This document shows positions 8,566 through 17,093 of a stretch of DNA of 50,746 nt, in pieces (positions within the stretch are counted from its first letter, which is position 1; every line of letters begins with the position of its first letter). The notes under the pieces were generated by a model that saw only the letters and a list, made by a program, of their open reading frames with translations, did not search any database and was not told where the DNA came from. The translations under genes were made by a program, and so were the position numbers. Source of the stretch: Victivallales bacterium (GTDB lineage: Bacteria > Verrucomicrobiota > Lentisphaeria > Oligosphaerales > Oligosphaeraceae); contig JAFZIJ010000208.1 in assembly GCA_017554445.1 (NCBI GenBank), forward strand, positions 1-50,746, written 5' to 3'.

Positions 8566-10161
8566 TCATCGGCCTGTGGATAGACAGACAACGCGGAAAC
8601 CTGTATCATAATCAGTATTCCACTGTTCGTATTTCCCCCGATTCGCCGAACGGCAAATATACGCTTCATTGTACCAGCTGCCACCGCGTAATACGCGTCG
8701 CTCCCCCGTGTAAGGCCCGATCGGATCCGTCGTAGCGGAAGTTTCATAGTCGCCATACCAGTCCAAACACCATTCCCATACATTTCCATGCATATCGTAC
8801 AGGCCCCAATCATTCGGTCTATAACAGCCGACCTTCGTATGATTCGAGAATCCACCTTTTTCATCGTTTTTATTAATGTAATAGCGACCCACTTCATCCA
8901 TGTTTTTGTCCGATTCCATTGATTTCAGATTCTTCCCTGAATTCAAGGCGGTTGTCACGCCTGCGCGGCAGGCATACTCCCACTGGGCCTCCGTCGGTAA
9001 ATCAAACACCAGTCCCGTTTTCTCCTGAAGTCTGCCCATAAAGGATGAACTGTCCACAACGTGGCCGTTTGCCGGCCAGTTAGCATTTTCCCGACTGCCA
9101 CGGATCATATCATAGGATACTTCTTCCACAGGGCGACAATCACCTTCAAACTCGGATGGATATCTGTTCTTGCCATTTAGCCCCCGCATGACCACCTCCC
9201 ACTGTTTTTGTGTGCATTGGAACACTCCGATGTAGAAATCCTGCGTCAACTTGACCATGTGGCTAATCTCGTCATCATCACGCCATTTCTCGCTTTCAGG
9301 CGATCCCATGATAAAGTCTCCCTTGGGGATTTTTTTCAACCACAGCTCCGTTGTGCGGCATTTATCATCATCCAAATTCGGCGGATAGGCGCTGTAGCTG
9401 ACTTTCCACGTCGCCAAATTGACGACCATATAGGAATCGACATTTATATTTTCCAAGCAACTAGCCAGTACGTGACGCAGGCGATTATAAACAATGACCG
9501 CACGTCTCATGGTCCGAATGTTCGGCTGTCGATATATCCACGAATGCTTATTGATAATCCATTCCGTCACACGGAAATCCCCCATCTCCGAATTAAAAGC
9601 CCCCACAACTGCCCCCACATATCCATCCAAGGCAGTCGGCGACACCAACCATTGATTACAATACAATAACAGTAAACCGAACTGATTTCGGCCAGTCCTT
9701 TTGGCTGTCCTGCACTTCAGCATCTCCGTCAATCCATCCCGGCTCATTTCATAATACTTGTCCGTCTCTTTGACAAACGTCTCCCATGACCAGTTGAACT
9801 CTCCCTTGCCAGTCCCGTCGAGCCATTGCAGAAAAGCCAGAAAATGTGTCAGTTTCTGCCCCCAATCCAGCGTTGGAAGTATCTCATTCAGTTCGGGCGC
9901 AGTTACCATCACGTTGTTACCCCCACTGGTGCGATGGCCTCCGAACCGCCCTCCTTTCCTTCCTGAACCAGATTGGCGCCCCCCCTTGTGAAACTCCCCG
10001 GGGAAAGAACGCAAATCATTATCCTGTTCCAGCCATTCCTCCTCGTCCCCATCCCAAAGCTCCGAGGGTCCTCTCAAGCTCTTTATCAGCTCTTTGACTT
10101 CCTCCTTGCTGACATATCCCCTTTCTCTAAGGTAACTACAGATTTCATCTATATATGACAT
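8566..10161 (-). CDS. formylglycine-enzyme-like (SUMF1 fold) protein with unknown N-terminal domain
   Basis: 531 aa with no signal peptide. Residues 1-58 are helical and acidic; 59-82 are a Gly/Arg/Ser linker (GGRQSGSGRKGGRFGG). Residues 83-265 form a mainly helical domain I cannot assign. Residues 272-528 are a C-type-lectin-like SUMF1/FGE fold: DFIMGS (282-287), LPTEAQWEYACRAG (388-401), GLYDMHGNVWEWC (453-465), RGGSW (492-496) and GFRVV (521-525). True sulfatase-activating enzymes carry a Cys soon after RGGS and a second one five residues on. Here the first position is Asn/Tyr and only CRSA remains, so cysteine-to-formylglycine chemistry is unlikely and a binding or non-FGE role is inferred. 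It is third in an operon after the VWA gene (36-bp gap; AAGGTG ribosome-binding site before ATG 10161). Confidence 0.85.
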   Translation of the reverse strand: MSYIDEICSYLRERGYVSKEEVKELIKSLRGPSELWDGDEEEWLEQDNDLRSFPGEFHKGGRQSGSGRKGGRFGGHRTSGGNNVMVTAPELNEILPTLDWGQKLTHFLAFLQWLDGTGKGEFNWSWETFVKETDKYYEMSRDGLTEMLKCRTAKRTGRNQFGLLLLYCNQWLVSPTALDGYVGAVVGAFNSEMGDFRVTEWIINKHSWIYRQPNIRTMRRAVIVYNRLRHVLASCLENINVDSYMVVNLATWKVSYSAYPPNLDDDKCRTTELWLKKIPKGDFIMGSPESEKWRDDDEISHMVKLTQDFYIGVFQCTQKQWEVVMRGLNGKNRYPSEFEGDCRPVEEVSYDMIRGSRENANWPANGHVVDSSSFMGRLQEKTGLVFDLPTEAQWEYACRAGVTTALNSGKNLKSMESDKNMDEVGRYYINKNDEKGGFSNHTKVGCYRPNDWGLYDMHGNVWEWCLDWYGDYETSATTDPIGPYTGERRVLRGGSWYNEAYICRSANRGKYEQWNTDYDTGFRVVCLSTGR

Positions 10162-10197
10162 GTTTCACCTTCCTAGACGGCTGGCGCATGGCGATGC

Positions 10198-11727
10198 TCA
10201 ATTTTCGGAATCAACACGAACCGCTACCTTAATCCCATAGTCGGCATCAAAATCTTCAGGAGCCTTCTCCGTCAATCCCCAGACCACATTGTACGGTATA
10301 TCCTCTGCGGACGGATAAACAATATATCCGTCCGTCAAGACCAACACGGACTCGACGGACTCGTCCTCCGCCAATTTAAGCATGCTGGGACACATGTCGC
10401 TACCGCCGGCTAACGGCATTTTGTACTTATCCAGCTCAGATATTTCCATGATATTATCGATTCGGCAGTTATCCACGGACTCGACGAGACGCACATACCT
10501 CACACCGGCAGAAATGCCAAACGCTTGGATATGCCCCAGTATGACTGGTAGCACATTCCACATGGAACCACTGACATCCAGCACGATATTCAGCATCCAT
10601 TCAATGACACGTTCCCTCCCCGGCAGCACAACATCCGTACGATCCGCCCCACGCCGCGAGGCCCGCGCCCACGAACGTGTTGACGGAGCCGATTCGTCAA
10701 TCCACGCCTGCAGCGCCATCTCCCACGAATTGCTGTATTTGCCACGCATTATTTTGACATCCCAAAGCCTAACCGCATCAGCCCCATTTCCCAAAACCAC
10801 CTTGGCACCGCCTTTCCGCAACCGCCTCATCATTTCCGTGTTTATTTCAATGGCCTCCTTCCGCGCGGACATCGTGCGTACCAAATCCTTTGTCTCCTGT
10901 TCCTCCATGGCAATGGTCAATGGCGATTCATCAGGAAACAATTCTAACTCATCTTGGGAACTCATGGCGTCTTCGCTGAACAATGCGCCAAGCCATTTTT
11001 GGTGAGCTTTTTCCGCGTTGGCCGCAGGATCGGAAGGCGCTTCATCGGACGGCTTGGATGGATTCTTCGACTTCTCTTCATCAGTATCCGTTTCGGCCTC
11101 TGTTTTATTCAACGTCAATTGCTCAAGCACGCCCCAGACATCATTGTTTATAGACGACTGTTTTGCTTCTTCCACCAAGTCATCAGAAAAACTGGTCGCA
11201 TTGTATAATGCGTCCAATATTTCCGCAGGAAGCAAATGGACATTGTTCTTGAATGAGGTCAGCAAGGCAATCATCTCCTCAAAAGAATATTCTCTTATCG
11301 GCTTATATCCTTCAATGAGAATCCCCTTTTCGTTTAAAAATCGAACCGATTCCTCGAAATCCGGCCAATGAAGACCCCCCTTGGGTGGACATGCGAAATT
11401 GAACGCCTCGACCAACTCCCCGTTGATGACCAGGTCATGGGCGATATTGCCCATCACGTGATCGGGAAACAGTCTGGAACGTTCATTCGTCTTATAGTAA
11501 ATATGCATCATCTCATGCTCAATGATGAACGCAAGTTCCGCTGTCGTCATATCCTCAATGAACGCAGGCGACAGCAAAATCCTGCCGGACGGAAACACAC
11601 ATGCCGTGCGTACCCTGTCGTCCATGCTGATTCTGGCATGGACGAGCAAATCGGATTGAAAAGGAAACATAGCCTTGACCAGCATAACGGCTGCGGCCAG
11701 CTTCTGTTCGAATTCCTTCTTCGTCAT
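10198..11727 (-). CDS. VWA-like protein with N-terminal HEXXH metallopeptidase-type domain (DUF2201 family)
   Basis: 509 aa, cytoplasmic. The N-terminal domain holds HEMMH at 71-75 within AFIIEHEMMHIYYK, as in the putative metallopeptidase domain of the DUF2201 family. Residues 205-245 are a charged, low-complexity linker. The C-terminal von Willebrand A-like domain (about 375-509) shows a MIDAS metal site: DVSGSM (384-389), GGSDM (441-445, Ser where Thr is usual) and LTDGY (465-469). Its ATG lies inside the ATGA overlap with the stop of the MoxR gene, so the two are translationally coupled. MoxR-type AAA+ ATPases and VWA proteins are known partners in assembling or remodelling protein and metal complexes. 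The role here is not known. Confidence 0.88.
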   Translation of the reverse strand: MTKKEFEQKLAAAVMLVKAMFPFQSDLLVHARISMDDRVRTACVFPSGRILLSPAFIEDMTTAELAFIIEHEMMHIYYKTNERSRLFPDHVMGNIAHDLVINGELVEAFNFACPPKGGLHWPDFEESVRFLNEKGILIEGYKPIREYSFEEMIALLTSFKNNVHLLPAEILDALYNATSFSDDLVEEAKQSSINNDVWGVLEQLTLNKTEAETDTDEEKSKNPSKPSDEAPSDPAANAEKAHQKWLGALFSEDAMSSQDELELFPDESPLTIAMEEQETKDLVRTMSARKEAIEINTEMMRRLRKGGAKVVLGNGADAVRLWDVKIMRGKYSNSWEMALQAWIDESAPSTRSWARASRRGADRTDVVLPGRERVIEWMLNIVLDVSGSMWNVLPVILGHIQAFGISAGVRYVRLVESVDNCRIDNIMEISELDKYKMPLAGGSDMCPSMLKLAEDESVESVLVLTDGYIVYPSAEDIPYNVVWGLTEKAPEDFDADYGIKVAVRVDSEN

Positions 11728-12803
11728 AGCAACGTACCGATCAACCTGTTGTACTCATCAATAATGACCTCGTCCGCTCCGAGATTCCCCCACTTTTTGA
11801 CACATCCCAGTAGCATCATGACACGTTCTTCAGAATTCAAGTTCTTCAAGAAGTTGCAGACTTTTTCAGGCGTGAACCATGCCCGTATCTTCACGCCGTC
11901 GATTTCCATGAACTTCTGATCCAGAAGTTCATTCGCCACCAGATTGTGAATGCTCTGAAGAATGCCACTCCGCTCCACCGCATGAGTCTTGCTCCGCGAC
12001 GGAAGCTTGCTGGCATCATTCATGACTTTCATAATGACATACTTGTCCGTGTTGAATTTCATAAAAGCGGCGTACATCGCCGCATCCTCGGCGGAAACAC
12101 AACCGTACGCCATCGTCTCGACCAGTTTCGGAGTCAGCTTGCCTTGCGCTTCGACCAAATCCAGCGATTGCGCCAAAGACGCCCATGCGCGTGGCGTCGA
12201 AAAAGGAATCGGTAGTGCGGGGATTTCCCGCTGCAACGCCATCGGATTGAACAGAATATACGAAATGACATCATTTCGGATTTTGGCATTATACGCCCAC
12301 GCGACCCATTCGTGGACATCAACCTTCACTTGTAGAATCAAAACACGGTTCACAAGGGCGGCTGACATGGTCCTGACTAGTGAACGGTCTTCCGCACGAT
12401 TGCCCGCCGCCACAACCCATGTCCCCTTTGGCAACTTATGCTCTCCCAGACGTCTCTCCAGCAACAACGAATAAAACGCCTTCTGGATGTCCGGTGAACA
12501 TGCAGGCAATTCATCAAGAAACAGGCAAAACGCCTTCGGTTTTTCTGGAAGGAGAATCCTCGGAGGGCAGAACACGGAACGTTCGCCGACAATACGCGGG
12601 ATGCCGCTGACGTCCTCCGGCGCTATCTGCGTCCCCAAAAGCGACCTGCACTCCAGTTTCGCCTCGTCGGCCGCTTGGCGGACGATATCGGACTTACCAA
12701 CACCCGGCGCCGACAGCAACAAGATGCTCTGCTTGTGAGCCAGACAGGATATCAAGGTCTTCGCCTCGGAAAGTGTCACGGTAGGAATGTCGCTGGTCTC
12801 CAT
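11724..12803 (-). CDS. MoxR-family AAA+ ATPase
   Basis: 359 aa. Walker A SAPGVGKS at 31-38, Walker B CLFLDEL at 93-99, sensor-1 Asn135 in VAAGN. A conserved helix after Walker B (SPDIQKAFYSLLLERRLG) and the C-terminal lid complete a MoxR-type ATPase. These enzymes act as chaperone-like motors on VWA-domain partners. ATG 12803 has AAGGA 7 bases upstream. It is the first gene of a three-gene unit with the HEXXH/VWA protein and the FGE-like protein; the perfect palindrome at 12849-12863 lies 46 bases before the start codon and may be its operator. Confidence 0.92.
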   Translation of the reverse strand: METSDIPTVTLSEAKTLISCLAHKQSILLLSAPGVGKSDIVRQAADEAKLECRSLLGTQIAPEDVSGIPRIVGERSVFCPPRILLPEKPKAFCLFLDELPACSPDIQKAFYSLLLERRLGEHKLPKGTWVVAAGNRAEDRSLVRTMSAALVNRVLILQVKVDVHEWVAWAYNAKIRNDVISYILFNPMALQREIPALPIPFSTPRAWASLAQSLDLVEAQGKLTPKLVETMAYGCVSAEDAAMYAAFMKFNTDKYVIMKVMNDASKLPSRSKTHAVERSGILQSIHNLVANELLDQKFMEIDGVKIRAWFTPEKVCNFLKNLNSEERVMMLLGCVKKWGNLGADEVIIDEYNRLIGTLL

Positions 12804-12848
12804 TATTCTTTCCTTACATTATTATTTTTCAACAACCCATCGAGAGCA

Positions 12849-12863
12849 GGACAATCATTGTCC
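12849..12863. promoter_or_regulatory. perfect palindrome, candidate operator of the MoxR operon
   Basis: GGACAATcATTGTCC: two 7-base arms around one base, centred 53 bases upstream of the MoxR start codon. It sits between the MoxR operon and the 3' end of the MATE gene. The form suits a dimeric helix-turn-helix regulator. No regulator gene is adjacent. Confidence 0.45.
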
Positions 12864-13025
12864 GTTCGCCATGGCCCCCAAAATTAAGTCAATTAATGCA
12901 TGATCCCATGCCCCATTTCAATAATATGCGTTAAAACGATTCGGAATCGCGTTTTATTGGCACAGAAGGAGATATCATCGGCATCCCGCCGTTGGAAGGT
13001 GCAGGCGAGACACATGCGTCACATT

Positions 13026-14396
13026 TTATTCAAACGCCAACTTCCGTTTCTCCCATGGTGCGAACAGAAAATACAATATACCAGGAAATGCGGAGCCCCA
13101 CGGCGCGATTCCGTAGCCAAGCACATACCCGTAGAAGCCCCAGCCAAGCACCGTGCCAAAATACCAGCTGCAGCCAATCCGGAGGACAAAACCGTCGAAG
13201 ATGCCCAGAACCATCCCCAACCATGAATGGCCGATACCATGGATGAAGCCGTTCGAACCTTTCAGCAGGAGAAGACCGGGAAACGTCCACATAATGGCGT
13301 GGGAAAAGGTGTGGCTCAAATCCAGAATGTCGCGGTCGCTTGTGAATATGCTGAACAATTGCTCGGGAAAAAACCACATCAAGGCGGCGAACACGGCGTA
13401 GAAGCCGCTACTTAGCAACAACGTGTAGCCAACGGCCTTGCGAATCCGCGCAAAATTCCGCGCGCCATAGTTCTGCGCCACAATTCCCGTCAGCGCCATC
13501 ATCACGCCAAGCGACATCTTGTTCGCGACATCGTCCAGTTTCGTGCCTGCACCAAACGTCCCAAGCGCCGCAGATCCCGTCGACGCGACCATTGCGATAA
13601 CGAACAACATGGAAAAATTCACGATGCTGAAACGGCACGCCAACGGCAGTCCGAGCTTCAGCAATCCCTTCAGGCACTGCTTGTCAATGCGGAAACTGCG
13701 CGGCATGAAGTCGAAACCCGTCTCCTCACGATGTTTATAAAGGAACCACACGGCATATAAAAATGAAAACGCCTGGCCGAGAATCGTCGCCAATCCCGCC
13801 CCGAAGACACCCCAATGGAAGCATGCGACGAACAGCAGGTCGAGAACGACGTTGATGACGGAGGCAATGAGAATGAAGATGAACGGATGCCGTGAATCGC
13901 CCAGACCACGCATGATGGCGGACACGATGTTGTAGCCGTACGCGAACACGACGCCCGAACAGCAGACAAGCGTGTAGGACAACGCATCGTCGAATATGTC
14001 CGCCGGCGTGTTCAGAAGATGCAGAATCTGCCGCGCGAACACCACACTGAAGACAGTCACCACGACTCCCGCGCCAAGCAACAGCGTGAACAGCGTTCCG
14101 ATGGCCACGCCTAACCGTTGGCGCTGCCCGTTGCCGATCATCTGCGACAGCATGATCTGCCCCCCCTGGCTCGTGCCCGCGCACAGCATGATCATCAGAT
14201 TGAATGTCTGGCTGGACACCGCCACCGCCGCCAGTCCGTTCTTCCCGACATAATGCCCCACGACCATCATATCGACGATCGAATACAGGATCTGCAGCGC
14301 GTTCGACGCCATGAACGGCAGCGCGAACAATACCAGATGTCGCAGAAGCGGCCCTGTCGTGAAATCATGGATCAGTTTTTTATTTTCCTGTGGCAT
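13026..14396 (-). CDS. MATE-family multidrug/cation antiporter
   Basis: About 456 aa, some twelve hydrophobic helices arranged as two similar halves. Segments typical of MATE exporters are ALPFMASNALQILYSIVDMMVVG in the first helix pair and the equivalent GTFGAGTKLDDVANKMSLGV in the second half. It would export organic cations or drugs in exchange for Na+ or H+ across the inner membrane. Start chosen at ATG 14396 because AAAAGG lies 9 bases upstream; in-frame ATGs at 14405 and 14414 lack a good site. It is a single gene divergent from the sugar ABC operon. Confidence 0.9.
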   Translation of the reverse strand: MPQENKKLIHDFTTGPLLRHLVLFALPFMASNALQILYSIVDMMVVGHYVGKNGLAAVAVSSQTFNLMIMLCAGTSQGGQIMLSQMIGNGQRQRLGVAIGTLFTLLLGAGVVVTVFSVVFARQILHLLNTPADIFDDALSYTLVCCSGVVFAYGYNIVSAIMRGLGDSRHPFIFILIASVINVVLDLLFVACFHWGVFGAGLATILGQAFSFLYAVWFLYKHREETGFDFMPRSFRIDKQCLKGLLKLGLPLACRFSIVNFSMLFVIAMVASTGSAALGTFGAGTKLDDVANKMSLGVMMALTGIVAQNYGARNFARIRKAVGYTLLLSSGFYAVFAALMWFFPEQLFSIFTSDRDILDLSHTFSHAIMWTFPGLLLLKGSNGFIHGIGHSWLGMVLGIFDGFVLRIGCSWYFGTVLGWGFYGYVLGYGIAPWGSAFPGILYFLFAPWEKRKLAFE

Positions 14397-14494
14397 GGGA
14401 TGCATCCTTTTCATCTTGATGGCAAATAATATAAGCCATTCTGTCTTTAAACAAAAATTTTACTGGAAAAAAGTCGTTCCATACCACAAGCCCC

Positions 14495-14561
14495 ATCGGT
14501 CGGTTTATCATTTGCCTTTTTTATTATAAGAGGTAAATTGAATGGTTTTTCAAATCGGTCG
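14495..14561. promoter_or_regulatory. two ATCGGTCG direct repeats upstream of the sugar ABC operon
   Basis: ATCGGTCG occurs at 14495-14502 and again at 14554-14561, 59 bases apart. The second copy abuts and enters the -10 box of the proposed promoter. A regulator binding both could repress the operon. Eight-base identity alone is weak evidence. Confidence 0.25.
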
Positions 14562-14566
14562 ATAAT
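14538..14566 (+). promoter_or_regulatory. sigma70-like promoter of the sugar ABC operon
   Basis: TTGAAT (14538-14543), a 17-base spacer, then GATAAT (14561-14566). Transcription would start near 14573, just ahead of the AAAAGGA ribosome-binding site and the ATG at 14588. Confidence 0.4.
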
Positions 14567-14587
14567 TCTTTTCCAAAAGGATGCAAC

Positions 14588-16123
14588 ATGGCTGACATCA
14601 CATTGCAACACATCACCAAGACATTCGGAGGGGTCAAGGCTCTCGAAGACGTCTCCCTCTCCTTCAGTCCGGGCGAAATCCATGCGGTCATCGGCGAAAA
14701 CGGCGCCGGCAAATCAACCGTCATGAAAATTCTCGGCGGACTCTATCCCGCGGACGACGGTGAAATCACCGTAAATGGCGTAAAACAAGAAATCAACAGC
14801 GTCGCGGACGCGCAGAAGCTCGGCATCAACATCGTCTATCAGGAGCTCAATCTCATGCCGGATCTGACCGTCGCCGAAAACATTTTCCTCCACCAACTGC
14901 CCGGAAAATGCGGCCTCGTCGATAAGGCGACGATGAACGCAAAGGCGCAGGAACTGCTGGACAAAATGCACGTCGCCATCCAAGCCACGACGCCCGCCTC
15001 CGAACTCACTGTCTCCCAGCAGCAGATGGTCGAAATCGCCAATGCCCTCTCCATGGACGGCGACACGATCATTCTGGACGAACCGACCGCCGCACTCAAC
15101 ATCCAGGAGGTCGATACACTCTACGACATCGTTCGCAATCTGAAGTCGCAGGGCAAGACCGTCATCTATATCTCCCACCGCCTCAAGGAGATATTCGATT
15201 TGTCGGATCGCATCAGCGTCTTGCGTGACGGCCATTTTATCCAGACCGTCGCCACGAAGGACATCACGCAGGACGGTCTTGTCGCCTTGATGGTCGGACG
15301 CACGATCGACCAGTCGCGCAAGGCGGACACGTCATCCGTTAAAGACATCGTTCTTGATGTTTCCAATCTCACGAAAAACGGCCTTTTCCAAGACATCTCT
15401 TTCTCGTTGAAGAAAGGCGAAATCCTTGGCTTTGCAGGACTTATGGGCTGCGGCAAGGAAGAAATAGCCAAAGCGCTCTACGGTCTCATCCAGCCGGACG
15501 CGGGCAAGGCCACGCTTGACGGCGAGACCGTATTGGATATCGCCAACGGCGTCAACGACATCGCGTCGCCTTCCGCCGCCATCGGCCACGGCATCGGCTA
15601 CGTCACGGAAGACCGCAAGAACGCAGGCATCTTCGCCTCCATGAGCGTCCGTGAAAATCTTACGGCCAGCATCCTGAAGACGCTGTCGAGCCTCGGCATC
15701 ATCAGCGCGGAAAAAGAGCAGGCCCTGCTGGACAAATACACGAAATCCATGAACATGAAATACGCCACGCCAGCCCAGCCGATCTCCGGCCTGTCGGGAG
15801 GCAACCAGCAGAAATTCGTCCTCTCCCGCGCACTCGCGACAGACTGCCATGTGCTGATTCTGCTCGAACCGACGCGCGGTATCGACGTCGGTGCGAAATC
15901 GGAAATCTACGATTTGCTCAAAGAGCTGGCGCAGAACGGGATGGCCATTCTCATGGTCTCCTCCGAACTCGCCGAGCTCATCGCCAACTGCCACCGCATA
16001 GCGGTCATCTTCCAAGGCCGCCAGACGGGGCTCCTCCAGCAGAAGGACTTCGACCAGGAGTTGATTATGCAATGCGCCACAGGCAACAAAACGTTCGGCA
16101 TGGGAGGCAGCGACCATGAATAA
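14588..16123 (+). CDS. sugar ABC importer, double ATP-binding subunit (MglA/RbsA type)
   Basis: 511 aa with two tandem nucleotide-binding domains, the usual layout of CUT2 ribose/galactose importers. NBD1: Walker A GENGAGKST (37-45), signature LTVSQQQMVEIANA, Walker B ILDEPTAAL. NBD2: degenerate Walker A GLMGCGKEE, signature LSGGNQQKFVLSRAL, then LILLEPTRGIDVGAK. In this last motif the Walker B Asp is Leu, although the catalytic Glu is kept. A degenerate second site is normal in this family; the missing Asp is an additional change. It powers uptake through the two permeases encoded next. ATG 14588 follows AAAAGGA. The coding region overlaps the next gene by 8 bases. Confidence 0.93.
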   Translation: MADITLQHITKTFGGVKALEDVSLSFSPGEIHAVIGENGAGKSTVMKILGGLYPADDGEITVNGVKQEINSVADAQKLGINIVYQELNLMPDLTVAENIFLHQLPGKCGLVDKATMNAKAQELLDKMHVAIQATTPASELTVSQQQMVEIANALSMDGDTIILDEPTAALNIQEVDTLYDIVRNLKSQGKTVIYISHRLKEIFDLSDRISVLRDGHFIQTVATKDITQDGLVALMVGRTIDQSRKADTSSVKDIVLDVSNLTKNGLFQDISFSLKKGEILGFAGLMGCGKEEIAKALYGLIQPDAGKATLDGETVLDIANGVNDIASPSAAIGHGIGYVTEDRKNAGIFASMSVRENLTASILKTLSSLGIISAEKEQALLDKYTKSMNMKYATPAQPISGLSGGNQQKFVLSRALATDCHVLILLEPTRGIDVGAKSEIYDLLKELAQNGMAILMVSSELAELIANCHRIAVIFQGRQTGLLQQKDFDQELIMQCATGNKTFGMGGSDHE

Positions 16124-17093
16124 ATCATCAACCAATATCTGGGCCGTCGCCGAAAAATACGGCATTTTCATCATCTTCATCATCGCCGCCATTGTGTTCG
16201 CCTGCATCAATCCGAAAATGGTGCATCCGGACCAATTGTTCAGCGTGCTGTTGAGCGCCTCATGGGTGGCCGTCGGTGCCGCGGGCATGACGTTCGCCAT
16301 CTGTTCCGCCGGCATGGATCTCTCCGTTCCGGGCATCATGGCGCTTTGCTGCAGCCTCCTCGCCAAACTCATCATGGACAATGGGTTATCGACGGGAGCC
16401 GCCATCATCGTCATGGCCATCATCGCCGCCTGTTGCGGCATCCTCAACGGCGTTCTCATCACGAAGCTGAAGATTCCGCCGTTCATCACGACGCTCGCCA
16501 CCTGCCTCTGTTTCCACGGCATCACGCAGGTCTATACAGGCAACAACGGTACGACGCTCGCCGCCGAACAGTATGCCTGCCTGAAGGTTCTCGGCCACGG
16601 CTTCACGCTCGGCGTTCCGAACAAAATCTACGTCGTCATTCTCGTGTATGCCATCTTGCTGTTCGTCTATCACAAATCCGCCTTCGGCGTGAAAATCCGC
16701 GCCATCGGTTCCAACGAAACGGCCGCCCGCGCCACGGGCATCAAAGTCGATCGCACACTCATCGCCGTGTATGTCATGACGGCTTTGACGGCCGCATTGG
16801 CCGCCATCCTCAACGTCGCGACCATGGGTTCCTCCTCTCCGAAGGCCGGCAATGGCTTTGATTTGGACTGTATCACAGCCGTCGTGCTCGGCGGCTCCGC
16901 ACTTTCCGGCGGAAAAGGACGGCTTACGGGAACACTCGTAGGCGCCCTGCTCGTCGTCTTCGTCAATCAATGTTTGAGCTTCCTGAGCGTCTCCGAAGCC
17001 GTCCGCGTCATCGTGACGGGACTCGTTTTGGTATTGGCGCTTTCGTTTAGCAGCCTCACATCATACGCGCAGCGTAAGGAGGGCGGAAAATGA
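16116..17093 (+). CDS. sugar ABC importer permease (RbsC/MglC type)
   Basis: 325 aa, highly hydrophobic, with the CUT2 permease signatures TFAICSAGMDLSVPGIMAL near residue 68 and AARATGIKVDRTLIAVYV plus VLGGSALSGGKGRLTGTLVGAL in the second half (cytoplasmic coupling helix region). It starts inside the end of the ATPase gene with GGGAGG 8 bases upstream and ends inside the start of the fusion permease gene (4-base overlap). It probably forms a heterodimeric channel with the permease half of the next protein. The sugar cannot be read from sequence. Confidence 0.92.
   Translation: MNKSSTNIWAVAEKYGIFIIFIIAAIVFACINPKMVHPDQLFSVLLSASWVAVGAAGMTFAICSAGMDLSVPGIMALCCSLLAKLIMDNGLSTGAAIIVMAIIAACCGILNGVLITKLKIPPFITTLATCLCFHGITQVYTGNNGTTLAAEQYACLKVLGHGFTLGVPNKIYVVILVYAILLFVYHKSAFGVKIRAIGSNETAARATGIKVDRTLIAVYVMTALTAALAAILNVATMGSSSPKAGNGFDLDCITAVVLGGSALSGGKGRLTGTLVGALLVVFVNQCLSFLSVSEAVRVIVTGLVLVLALSFSSLTSYAQRKEGGK

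Noticed and set aside
8566..10161. Diversity-generating retroelement target (FGE-fold C-terminus)
   Set aside because: No reverse transcriptase, no template repeat and no adenine-biased variable copy were found in the window; the C-terminal motif looks like an ordinary SUMF1-like ending.
12933..12955. Terminator after the MATE gene (AAAACGATTC/GAATCGCGTTTT)
   Set aside because: The pairing leaves a loop of one base unless the stem is shortened, and two bases are bulged; too weak to annotate.
15332..16525. 397-aa minus-strand frame over the sugar ABC genes
   Set aside because: Antisense shadow of two well-defined transporter genes; Met-rich and Asp/Val/Gly-rich stretches mirror their codon bias.
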